Assembly (NCBI GenBank): GCA_019236085.1
Contig: JAFAJR010000192.1
Span: 1-7,302, forward strand
Origin: Candidatus Dormiibacterota bacterium
Lineage (GTDB): Bacteria; Chloroflexota; Dormibacteria; Aeolococcales; Aeolococcaceae
Direction of reading: 5' to 3'
Length of the DNA stretch: 7,302 bases
The notes below the pieces were generated by a model, which saw only the letters and a program-made list of their open reading frames with translations, searched no databases and was not told the origin of the DNA. Position 1 is the stretch's first letter. Each line of letters begins with the position of its first letter. The position numbers and the translations under genes are program-made. Positions 1 to 6,623 of this stretch are shown here, in pieces.

Positions 1-1043
1 GCAGCGGCAGGGACGGCGAGACCTTGGTGGTGCACGTACCGGCGGGCACCGTGGTGCGCGACGGCGGCGAGGTGGTCGCCGACCTCGACCGGCCCGGTGC
101 CGGCGCAGTGCTGGCCGAGGGCGGCCGCGGCGGCCGGGGCAACGCCCGCTTCGCCACGTCCACCCGCCAGGCGCCGCGGCTCGGCGAGCTGGGCGAGCCG
201 GGGTCGCGCCGCCGCCTGCACCTGGAGCTCAAGCTCATCGCGGACATCGGACTGGTCGGCCTGCCGAACGCCGGCAAGTCAACGCTGCTCGCAGCCCTGA
301 CGGGGGCCCACCCCAAGATCGCCGACTATCCCTTCACCACACTGCACCCCAACCTGGGCGTCGCCGAGGTGGCGTCGCGGCCGTACATCCTGGCCGATGT
401 GCCGGGGCTCATCGAAGGCGCGCACCTGGGAGCCGGGCTGGGGCTGGAGTTCCTTCGCCATGTCGAGCGGACCCGGGTGCTGATCCAGGTGGTGGACGTC
501 AGCGCGGGAGCCGCCGAGGCGCAGGCCGCGCTGGCCGTGGTCGACGGGGAGCTTGCCGCCTTCAGCGACGAGCTGGCGCAGTGGCCCCGCATCGTGGCAT
601 TGAACAAGACCGACCTTCCCGGCGCTGCCGAGACGGCCGCGGAGCTCGAGGTGCTGCTGCCACAGGCGATTCCGATCGCTGCCGCCACCGGCGCTGGGTG
701 CGCCGCGCTGCTCGAGACCGCTGTGGCCTTGGTCGACGCCGAGCGCGCTCAGGTGCCCGCCGAAGTCCCGCCGGCGGAGCATCGCATCTACCGGCATCAG
801 CCGGAGCGCACCGAGGCTGCGGTGAGCCGCGAGGGCGAGGCCTACCGGGTCCGCGGCGCCTCCGTCGAGCGGCTTGTCGCCATCACCGACCTCGACAACG
901 ACGAGGCGGTGGCCCGGCTTCAGCGTCATCTGCGCCGCAGCGGCGTGGACCAGGCGCTGGCCAGGGCAGGCTGTCGCGACGGCGACACCGTGCGCATCGG
1001 CGAGGCCGAGTTCGAGTACCGCTCCGACGGACAGCGTGACTGA
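1..1043 (+). CDS. obg: Obg family GTPase (ribosome assembly), 5'-truncated by window edge
   Basis: This is the 3' part of the Obg/CgtA GTPase, which binds the large ribosomal subunit and acts in 50S maturation and stress control. The reading frame is open from base 3 (346 codons plus TGA). Judged against B. subtilis Obg, about 75-80 residues of the N-terminal glycine-rich Obg fold lie before the window. Visible parts, in order, are the end of the Obg fold (VPAGTVV, then GGRGGRGNARFAT), and the G domain with G1 GLPNAGKST (bases 258-284), G2 DYPFTTLHPN, G3 DVPGLIEGA, G4 NKTD and a G5-like AAATG. Last comes the C-terminal OCT domain (about bases 820-1030), ending in a typical GDTVRIGEAEFEY. No G motif is damaged. 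It is the first gene of a tight plus-strand run and ends 5 bases before nadD. A TTG at base 24 is in frame but internal and is not the true start. Family assignment is secure. Confidence 0.97.
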   Translation, partial: SGRDGETLVVHVPAGTVVRDGGEVVADLDRPGAGAVLAEGGRGGRGNARFATSTRQAPRLGELGEPGSRRRLHLELKLIADIGLVGLPNAGKSTLLAALTGAHPKIADYPFTTLHPNLGVAEVASRPYILADVPGLIEGAHLGAGLGLEFLRHVERTRVLIQVVDVSAGAAEAQAALAVVDGELAAFSDELAQWPRIVALNKTDLPGAAETAAELEVLLPQAIPIAAATGAGCAALLETAVALVDAERAQVPAEVPPAEHRIYRHQPERTEAAVSREGEAYRVRGASVERLVAITDLDNDEAVARLQRHLRRSGVDQALARAGCRDGDTVRIGEAEFEYRSDGQRD

Positions 1044-1048
1044 TACCG

Positions 1049-1654
1049 GTGCAGGTCGTGTTCGGCGGCACCTTCGACCCGGTGCACAACGGCCACTTAC
1101 GGGTGCTGGAGCAGGTGCTGGACCAGACCGGCGCCGGCCACGCGCTGCTGGTGCCGGCCGCCGCGCCCAACCTGCGCCCCGCTCCCGTGGCGCCGCCGGC
1201 GGCGCGCCTTGAGATGCTGGAAACCGCCGTCGCCGGTGACCCGCGGCTGGCGGTGAGCGATCTCGAGCTGCGCCGTCCGGGCGTCTCCTACACCATCGAC
1301 ACCCTTGGCGCGCTGGAGGAGCTCGACCCCGGGCCCGACCGGGCGATCCTGCTCGGCGCCGACGCAGCCAGGAGCATCCCGCGCTGGGACCGCGCGGCGG
1401 AGCTGCTGCGCCGCGCTGACTTCATCGTCATCAATCGCTCGGGCTGCCCCGGCGTGTCGCTGGGCGAGCTGCTCGCCCTCGGCTTCCCGGCTGAGCGCAC
1501 CACCGTGCTGGCGGTCTCTTCGCCGCCGGTGAGCGCACGCGAGGTGCGGCGCCGGGTGAGCGCCGGGGAGCGTATCGACCAGCTGGTGCCGGAGGCGGTG
1601 CGCCGCATCATCGAACGCGACGGTCTCTATCGCAAACCGGCGCCCCGTGCATAA
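1049..1654 (+). CDS. nadD: Nicotinate-nucleotide adenylyltransferase
   Basis: NadD transfers AMP from ATP to nicotinate mononucleotide, giving deamido-NAD in the cytosolic NAD biosynthesis pathway. The product is 201 residues, the usual size. The nucleotidyltransferase signature GGTFDPVHNGH is at residues 6-16. The family segment GVSYTIDTL is at 78-86, GADAARSIPRWD at about 103-114, and the C-terminal ISSTxxR-type ATP motif appears as SSPPVSAR at about 157-164. The GTG at 1049 is chosen because it places the signature at the normal distance from the N-terminus and starts 5 bases after the obg stop. I see no strong Shine-Dalgarno sequence, so translation may be coupled to obg. The downstream gene is rsfS, as in many bacteria, but no yqeK-type HD phosphatase gene lies between them. 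The assignment rests on visible motifs and gene order; the start is fairly sure. Confidence 0.96.
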   Translation: MQVVFGGTFDPVHNGHLRVLEQVLDQTGAGHALLVPAAAPNLRPAPVAPPAARLEMLETAVAGDPRLAVSDLELRRPGVSYTIDTLGALEELDPGPDRAILLGADAARSIPRWDRAAELLRRADFIVINRSGCPGVSLGELLALGFPAERTTVLAVSSPPVSAREVRRRVSAGERIDQLVPEAVRRIIERDGLYRKPAPRA

Positions 1655-1664
1655 TGCAGGGCGG

Positions 1665-2009
1665 ATGACGTCCCGTCAGCTGGCGAAACGGATCGCCGCC
1701 GCAGCCGCCGACAAGAAGGCGCGCGACACCGTCATCCTCGACATCCGCGGCAAGACCACCATCGCCGACTTCTTCGTGATCTGCGAGGGCGACACCGACC
1801 GCCAGGTTCGTGCCATTGTTGACAGCATCGAAGAAGCCTGCCGTGACGCCGGCGTGCGACCGCTGAGTGTCGCGGGCACCGACGACGCATCGTGGGCGTG
1901 CATGGACTACGACGCCGTCATCGCGCACATCTTCCTGCCCGGCGAGCGCACGTTCTACGACCTCGAGGGCCTGTGGGGAGCGCCGGACAGCGAGCGGGCG
2001 ACGGTCTGA
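1665..2009 (+). CDS. rsfS: Ribosomal silencing factor RsfS (Iojap/DUF143 family)
   Basis: RsfS binds ribosomal protein uL14 on the 50S subunit and blocks joining with 30S, lowering translation in starvation. The product is 114 residues, normal for the family. Recognisable segments are DTVILDIRGKTTIADFFVIC (residues 21-40), the following DTDRQVRAIVDSIEE, and the C-terminal DYDAVIAHIFLPGERTFYDLEGLW (81-104), which matches the family's D-Y-G-D-hhhHIF...R.YYDLE.LW pattern. A conserved Trp is present at 77. The ATG at 1665 is chosen, 10 bases after the nadD stop. An in-frame GTG at 1647 would add six residues and overlap nadD by 8 bases, and cannot be excluded. Position after obg and nadD fits a translation/ribosome-assembly operon. 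Nothing looks damaged. Confidence 0.95.
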   Translation: MTSRQLAKRIAAAAADKKARDTVILDIRGKTTIADFFVICEGDTDRQVRAIVDSIEEACRDAGVRPLSVAGTDDASWACMDYDAVIAHIFLPGERTFYDLEGLWGAPDSERATV

Positions 2010-2022
2010 CCTGATTCCGCAC

Positions 2023-2544
2023 GTGGCGTTCCTGCGCGGCATCAACGTCGGTCGCGCCAAGCGGAGCGGCATGAGCGATGTGCGTCACGTCTTCAGTTCC
2101 TGCGGCTATGCGGATGTGCGCACGGTGATCAACAGCGGAAATGTGATCTTCTCGGCCTCCTCGCGGCTGACCGCGCGGTCGGTGAAAGCCATCGAGGATG
2201 CGCTGCAGAAGCAGACCGGCATCAGCTCGCGCATCCTGGTGCTGGATCGCGACGAGCTTCGTGCTGTTGTCAAGGGCAACACGCTGCTGCGGCACATGAC
2301 CGACGAGGCCCGGATGATGGTGACGCTCATGTTCCCCGGCGTGAACGCACGCAGCGTTGCACCGCCGGCGGCGGAGAGCATCGCTCCTGACCGGCTGCAC
2401 GCCACGCAGCGCGCCGTGTACACCTGGCTCCCGGACGGGCTGATGCATTCACGCATCCCCGCGGAGTACTGGCGCGGGTTCAAGGACGCAACCACGCAGC
2501 GCAACTGGCGCACCCTGGCGAAGCTGCTGGCGCTGATGGAATAG
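2023..2544 (+). CDS. DUF1697 family protein, function unknown
   Basis: The product is about 173 residues and looks like a DUF1697 protein, a widespread family without an established biochemical role. Signature parts are AFLRGINVG at the N-terminus, DVRTVINSGNVIF about 35 residues further on, VYTWLPDGLMHS near the C-terminus, and a final TTQRNWRTLAKLLAL, the usual family ending. The start is the weak point. The N-terminal signature normally follows only three to six residues after the initiator Met. The frame there offers CTG (2011), ATT (2014) or GTG (2023), and no ATG. GTG 2023 is annotated as the most conventional codon, but CTG or ATT would restore a more typical N-terminus (IPHVAFLRGINVG). 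An in-frame ATG at 1867 would place 48 unrelated residues over rsfS and is rejected. The gene begins within 13 bases of the rsfS stop, so it is probably cotranscribed. I see no good Shine-Dalgarno sequence. Confidence 0.85.
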   Translation: MAFLRGINVGRAKRSGMSDVRHVFSSCGYADVRTVINSGNVIFSASSRLTARSVKAIEDALQKQTGISSRILVLDRDELRAVVKGNTLLRHMTDEARMMVTLMFPGVNARSVAPPAAESIAPDRLHATQRAVYTWLPDGLMHSRIPAEYWRGFKDATTQRNWRTLAKLLALME

Positions 2545-2558
2545 CCGCAGCGGCGGCT
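2543..2558. terminator. Small perfect hairpin at the convergent gene junction, weak terminator candidate
   Basis: A 6-bp perfect inverted repeat (AGCCGC / GCGGCT, loop AGCG) covers the last bases of the DUF1697 stop codon and most of the 19-base gap before the stop of the minus-strand rhomboid gene. Its position between two converging genes suits a bidirectional terminator. No T-run follows on either strand and the stem is short, so this may be only a GC-rich chance pairing. Confidence 0.25.
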
Positions 2559-2563
2559 CGGTT

Positions 2564-3937
2564 CTATGAGGCCGGAAGGCTCAGGCCGGCCGGTCCTGCC
2601 TGCACGAATGTCACCCCGGCGATGACCAGCGCGATGGCGCTCACCGCGATCACGGCGCCGAGGGCAATCTGCTCCGCGGGGCGCAGGTCGCGGCCGCCCA
2701 CATGTGCCAGCGGCGGCAGCGCCAGCCCCAGCAGCGCACCGGCCACGAGCCCGCCGAGGTGGGCGAAGTTGTTCACGCCCGAGTTCACGAAGCCGAAGAC
2801 GACGTTGATCACGATCACAAGCACCGCGTACTGCCGGACGCCGGACGCCAGCCCCGGTGGGACGTTGCGTCCCTGCACCCGGCCGAGGACCAGGAGCAAC
2901 CCCACCAGGCCGGAGATGCCACCCGAGGCGCCGAACGAGATGGTCACCGGCGCGAAGCCCATGGCGGTTGCGGCTATCCACACCAGGTTGCCCGCCGCAG
3001 CGGTGACAAGGAAGGTGCCGGCGAGGACCAGCCTGCCGTACAGCTGCTCCACGATGCGTCCGATCCACAGCATGGCCAGGCCGTTGAAGATGATGTGGAG
3101 ATAGTCGGTGGGGTCATGGATGAAGGCGCTGCTGATGTAGCGCCACCAATCAGTCGGAGCGGCGGCCGCTGCGCAGTTGCCCAGCGCGATGTCAGCGCTG
3201 TTGGGCAGTGCTCCCAGCGAGAGCAGGCCGCATGTCGGGTCGAACGACGAGATCCGCGTTTTCTCCACCAGGTACACGGCGACGAAGGCGGCGATGAAGG
3301 CGTACGTGAGGTAGGGCTGCGTGACCATGGCGCGGCGCACCGGTGCGACGTAGCCGCCGGCGACGGTCTGCCGCTCCGCCAGGTCGACCGCTGCCAGCGT
3401 CGGCGCCACAGCACCGCCCTGGATCGCCCTGGCGTGGCGGCGCAGGTCGGACACTGAAGGCAGGTTCGGCGGGATCGGCAGCAGCTGCTCGGCTGTGCCG
3501 TGCTCCGCGTCGACCCAGGCGGCGCCGATCCGTACCCGCTCCGCCGGGTCCACCGTTGTCGAGATGGCGCCCGTCACGGGGCGCAGCGCCACCAGCAATA
3601 TGTCGCACACCTGCGCACCTTGCAGTTGCAGCCGTTCCTGTCCCCAACGCCGCGCCGCCTCGCAGCGCCGCGCCAGATCATGGCCGGCGCCGTCTGTGTC
3701 CTGGGGCGTGTAGAAGGCCACCAACGCGGCGCGCTGCCCGGTCCACGAAGCGGCGGCCAGGTCGTACGTCGCGTCGAGACCGGCGAGGCGGCTGTCACGG
3801 TTGTCGGCGAGACGCAGCCGGTACCGGGTGACGAGGTCCTGCGCGATGGCCAGGACGACTGGTTCTTGGGCCGGGCCGCCCACGGCCGGGGTGTCGGTCA
3901 ACGACGTGAGGCGATCAGTGATGCCGTCGGTGCCCAC
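2564..3937 (-). CDS. Rhomboid family intramembrane serine protease with long N-terminal extension
   Basis: Rhomboids cut membrane proteins inside or at the edge of the bilayer with a Ser-His dyad. Residues are counted from the GTG at 3937 (457 residues). After a soluble region (1-205), hydrophobic segments begin at about 210 and seven can be drawn, including a final one at about 424-447, giving 6+1 topology. The dyad is intact: Ser338 in GASGGISG (codon at 2924-2926) and His393 in NFAHLGG. Also present are the oxyanion-hole HIIFN (His281, Asn285) and a WWR...F.H segment at 264-274. The soluble N-terminal region, with helical and strand-like stretches, matches nothing I can name. The first loop after TM1 carries Cys236 and Cys254 on the predicted outer side. 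Start is uncertain: GTG 3937 overlaps the PBP gene by 23 bases, ATG 3997 would overlap by 83, and TTG 3901 or GTG 3883 would lie after it. It is downstream of the PBP gene and likely cotranscribed. Substrate unknown. Confidence 0.9.
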   Translation of the reverse strand: MGTDGITDRLTSLTDTPAVGGPAQEPVVLAIAQDLVTRYRLRLADNRDSRLAGLDATYDLAAASWTGQRAALVAFYTPQDTDGAGHDLARRCEAARRWGQERLQLQGAQVCDILLVALRPVTGAISTTVDPAERVRIGAAWVDAEHGTAEQLLPIPPNLPSVSDLRRHARAIQGGAVAPTLAAVDLAERQTVAGGYVAPVRRAMVTQPYLTYAFIAAFVAVYLVEKTRISSFDPTCGLLSLGALPNSADIALGNCAAAAAPTDWWRYISSAFIHDPTDYLHIIFNGLAMLWIGRIVEQLYGRLVLAGTFLVTAAAGNLVWIAATAMGFAPVTISFGASGGISGLVGLLLVLGRVQGRNVPPGLASGVRQYAVLVIVINVVFGFVNSGVNNFAHLGGLVAGALLGLALPPLAHVGGRDLRPAEQIALGAVIAVSAIALVIAGVTFVQAGPAGLSLPAS

Positions 3938-6395
3938 CCGGGACGGGCACCCCTGTGGGCAGCGGGCCGGGGGTCGGGTTGGTGTTGCCCCCACCACCGA
4001 TGTACCACGGCGGGGGTTCGAGACCGGTGTAGGTGCAGGGGTTGGTGGGGTCGGGCGCGGGACCCCAGTAGTAGCAGCCGCCGCCCGGGGTCGTCTGTGA
4101 CTTGGTGCCCGGCAGGAAGAAGTTGGCGTCGTCGCCCGAGCCGTCCTGGATCACGTCCTTGGGGATCGTGTACCAGACGTCGGGCGTGATCGGCAGCATC
4201 GTCGACATGTACTGGTTCCAGATGGGCGCAGCGCCGGTGATGCCCGACGCGACATTTGTCAGCGTCCCGCACGGTTCGCCGACTGCCAGGTCATGCGCGC
4301 TGCACCACGGGTCGGGATTGCCGACCCATACCGCGGTGAGAAAGTCAGGGGTCCAACCCACTGTGAGGTTGTCCATGAAACCGTTTCCGGTGCCGCCTTC
4401 ACCTGTACCTGTCTTGGCGCTGACCCTGCGGCCGGGAATCACCAGCCCGCTGTGCGTGCCGAACTCCTGGATGCGGTTGTTGTTGTTGCTGGTGATCTCG
4501 TTCATGATGAACGCGACATTCGCCGGGACCACCTGGTGCGCCGTGGCGTCGGGGTTGTCCGAGTACACCATCGCGCCTGACGCGTTGTAGATCTTCACGA
4601 TGGGGGTGGCGTCGTGCTCCACACCGAGGTTGGCGATGGTGGCGGCGCCGTTCGCCAGGTCGAGCAGCGAGATGCCGCAGTTGAGAAAGCCGAGCGTGGC
4701 CGCGTAGTCGTACGGCCCCGGCACGTTGTTGACGGTCTGGCCGGTGGCGCTGTCGGTGCAAGTGGTGTTGGGGCTGATCGAGTGCACGCCCGCTGCGTAC
4801 TCCAGGCTGTCGATGTAGGGAATGCCGGTGCCCGCCTCGACCTTGACTGCGGGGACGTTGAAGGAGTTGCCCAGACACTCTTTCAGCTCGCAGGTCCCGT
4901 GCCACTTCCTGTCGTAGTTGAGCGGCTTGTACGCGGCCTGGCCGGGGATGGGAAAGCTTGTGGGCGCGTCGAGGATGGGAGTTGTCATCGTGTACTTGCC
5001 CGAAGCGATGGCCGCGGTGTAGGTGAACAGCTTGATCGACGAGCCGGGGTTCAGACGCGTGGTCGCCAGGTTGTCCTGTCCGAAGAACTGGTTACTGTTG
5101 TCCCCGCCCACCATCGCCAGCACGTAGCCGTTGCGTGGATCGAGCGACACCAGTGATGCGTCGTGCATGTTGTACTCGGCGGCGTTCTCCAGCACCTGCT
5201 GGTGCACGATCGCCTGCGCCTCGCTCTGCGCCGGCGGATAGAGGGTGGTGTAGATCCTCCAGCCACCGGGATCGATGAACGAATCACCGAAGTGGAATTG
5301 GAGGTACGAGGTGAGGTACTGCACGAAGCTGCCGTCACTGTCCGGCTCGGACTCCTGCCACGAGTGGAACGTCAGCTTCTCTGCATACGCAGCATTCGCC
5401 TGCTTCTGCGTGATGTCGCCGTTGGTAACCATGGCCTGCAGCACGGCGCTCTGACGCTGCTTGGCCAGCGGGTTGACCCCGGTCTGGTCGGGGTTGGCCA
5501 GCGGGTCGTAATACGAGGGTGACTGCGGCAGGCCCGCGAGCATCGCGGACTGCGCCAGGTCGAGCTTGCTCGCGTCGGTCATGAAGTAGAGCTGCGCCGC
5601 GGTCTGGATGCCCGTGGCGAAGTTCCCGTAGTAGATCCGGTTCATGTACATCTCGAGGATCTGGTCCTTGGTGAACTCGGACGCGATCTCGTTGCCCAGC
5701 ACGATCTCCTTGATCTTGTAGTCGAGACTGCGCGGGGTTGCCTCGCCGGCGAAGCTCAGCTTGGCGAGCTGCTCGGTGATGGTCGAAGCTCCCTGGATCG
5801 AGCCGCTGTGCGTGATGTCGTTCAGCCCAGCCTCGACAAGGCGCGGCAGGTCCCACGAGCCCTCGCTGTAGAAGTGGCGGTCCTCGATGTCGATGGTGGC
5901 CAGACGTGCCCAGCGGGAGATGTCGGCCAGGGCCACATGGGTGTGGCGGGCGACGAGGTCGCCGTTGGCGTCTTGGTGATAAACCTTGATGATCGTGCCT
6001 CCCCCGTCGTAGACGTATGAGTCCTGGGGCGGCTCCAGCGCCGCCACGGCGGCTGCGTCGGGAAGCTGCGCCTTGTAGATGTTGTAGCCGGCGAACACCA
6101 CCGCCGCGCCGGCCACGCCGAGGATGGCGATGGCAAGCATCGCCATCAGGGTCACCCGGACCGCCCTGCGGTGGCGGTGGCGCGGGCGATAAAGGCTGGC
6201 GCGCCGGCGCCGCTGCAGCGGATCTGCCGTGGCAGCCTTGGCCCCGAGCTTGCCGCTAGGCGCTTTCCCGTTGCTGTTGGTAGCGGCGTGCCCGTTGCCC
6301 TGCTTGGGGAGCAGCGGGGTGAATAGGCCGCTGGATGCCGACGCGCGGCGCCTGGTCCGGCTTCGCGTCCTGCGGCTGGGGGGATCGGCTCTCAA
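3915..6395 (-). CDS. Class A penicillin-binding protein (bifunctional transglycosylase/transpeptidase)
   Basis: This enzyme polymerises lipid II into glycan strands and cross-links their peptides on the outer face of the membrane. The product is 826 residues. In order it shows a basic cytoplasmic N-terminus (1-80), one membrane span (about 82-105), and a family-51 glycosyltransferase domain with EDRHF (catalytic Glu171), GASTITEQLAK (202-212), DYKIKEIVLG (225-234) and KDQILEMYMNRIYYG (243-257). A transpeptidase domain follows with SxxK as SSIK (Ser452, Lys455), SFN (511-513) and KTGT (661-664). The tail after about 740 is rich in Pro, Gly and Asn and ends in HRRHH. All eight cysteines lie in the transpeptidase domain and tail. 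The usual His of the first glycosyltransferase motif (EDxxFxxHxG) appears as Glu178. The start is TTG at 6395, the first start codon after an in-frame stop at 6471-6473. The first 20 or so codons are rich in rare Arg codons, so the exact N-terminus is unsure. The next gene is the rhomboid. Confidence 0.96.
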   Translation of the reverse strand: MRADPPSRRTRSRTRRRASASSGLFTPLLPKQGNGHAATNSNGKAPSGKLGAKAATADPLQRRRRASLYRPRHRHRRAVRVTLMAMLAIAILGVAGAAVVFAGYNIYKAQLPDAAAVAALEPPQDSYVYDGGGTIIKVYHQDANGDLVARHTHVALADISRWARLATIDIEDRHFYSEGSWDLPRLVEAGLNDITHSGSIQGASTITEQLAKLSFAGEATPRSLDYKIKEIVLGNEIASEFTKDQILEMYMNRIYYGNFATGIQTAAQLYFMTDASKLDLAQSAMLAGLPQSPSYYDPLANPDQTGVNPLAKQRQSAVLQAMVTNGDITQKQANAAYAEKLTFHSWQESEPDSDGSFVQYLTSYLQFHFGDSFIDPGGWRIYTTLYPPAQSEAQAIVHQQVLENAAEYNMHDASLVSLDPRNGYVLAMVGGDNSNQFFGQDNLATTRLNPGSSIKLFTYTAAIASGKYTMTTPILDAPTSFPIPGQAAYKPLNYDRKWHGTCELKECLGNSFNVPAVKVEAGTGIPYIDSLEYAAGVHSISPNTTCTDSATGQTVNNVPGPYDYAATLGFLNCGISLLDLANGAATIANLGVEHDATPIVKIYNASGAMVYSDNPDATAHQVVPANVAFIMNEITSNNNNRIQEFGTHSGLVIPGRRVSAKTGTGEGGTGNGFMDNLTVGWTPDFLTAVWVGNPDPWCSAHDLAVGEPCGTLTNVASGITGAAPIWNQYMSTMLPITPDVWYTIPKDVIQDGSGDDANFFLPGTKSQTTPGGGCYYWGPAPDPTNPCTYTGLEPPPWYIGGGGNTNPTPGPLPTGVPVPGGHRRHH

Positions 6396-6470
6396 CTGGG
6401 GTGCTCGTGCTCCATTGGGCGTGCCTGCTCCCGGCCTCGTCGGATGTGCAACGTCCGCATTGTCGGCCGG

Positions 6471-6623
6471 TTACGCGGGCCGGAAGATCACCGCGAGGGC
6501 GAAGAGGACAGCGAAGACGGCGACCACCGCCGCACCGACCGCGACCAGGCCCAGACCTTCCTCGATCCAGAAGGGTCCGACCCGCCGCCGCCGCGCCTCG
6601 CCTTCGTCCAGCGGCACTGTCAT
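6471..6623 (-). CDS. Small single-span membrane protein, unknown function
   Basis: This is a predicted 50-residue protein. It has a charged N-terminus (VPLDEGEARRRRVG), then an amphipathic FWIEEGLG, then a hydrophobic run of about 25 residues (roughly 24-48) rich in Val, Ala and Phe, ending FRPA. The four arginines before the span predict N-in, C-out orientation. Third-position G/C is high in this stretch (by my count 42 of 49 codons after the start). It falls sharply in the same open frame upstream of 6623 (15 of 26 codons back to an ATG at 6701), which supports a start near 6623. A GTG at 6632 would add three residues and sits better behind a GGGAAGG at 6644-6650. The gene lies 75 bases before the PBP start on the same strand and may be cotranscribed with it. 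I recognise no family. It could be an accessory subunit of the PBP or chance coding-like sequence. Confidence 0.5.
   Translation of the reverse strand: MTVPLDEGEARRRRVGPFWIEEGLGLVAVGAAVVAVFAVLFALAVIFRPA

Noticed and set aside
279..929. 216-codon open frame antisense to obg
   Set aside because: It lies wholly opposite conserved Obg G-domain and OCT sequence. Its translation has no recognisable motif and is typical of antisense frames in high-GC DNA.
1867..2022. ATG at 1867 as start of the DUF1697 gene
   Set aside because: It would add about 48 residues translated in a second frame of rsfS, with shadow-like composition, ahead of a family signature that normally sits near the N-terminus.
2106..3068. 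320-codon minus-strand frame spanning DUF1697 and the rhomboid C-terminus
   Set aside because: It crosses the convergent junction of two motif-supported genes, and its translation is low-complexity Arg/Gly/Pro-rich. It is a GC-rich shadow frame.
2702..4189. Plus-strand frames of 251 and 229 codons opposite the rhomboid and PBP ends
   Set aside because: They are antisense to the rhomboid catalytic core and PBP tail, with Arg/His/Gln-rich translations and no domain.
4470..4500. GTT/AAC triplet run in the PBP gene as a repeat element
   Set aside because: It encodes a short run of four asparagines (residues 637-640) in the transpeptidase domain. It is too short to be a repeat feature.
4614..5156. 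180-codon plus-strand frame opposite the PBP transpeptidase domain
   Set aside because: It is antisense to conserved PBP motifs and has no independent support such as a ribosome binding site or known fold.
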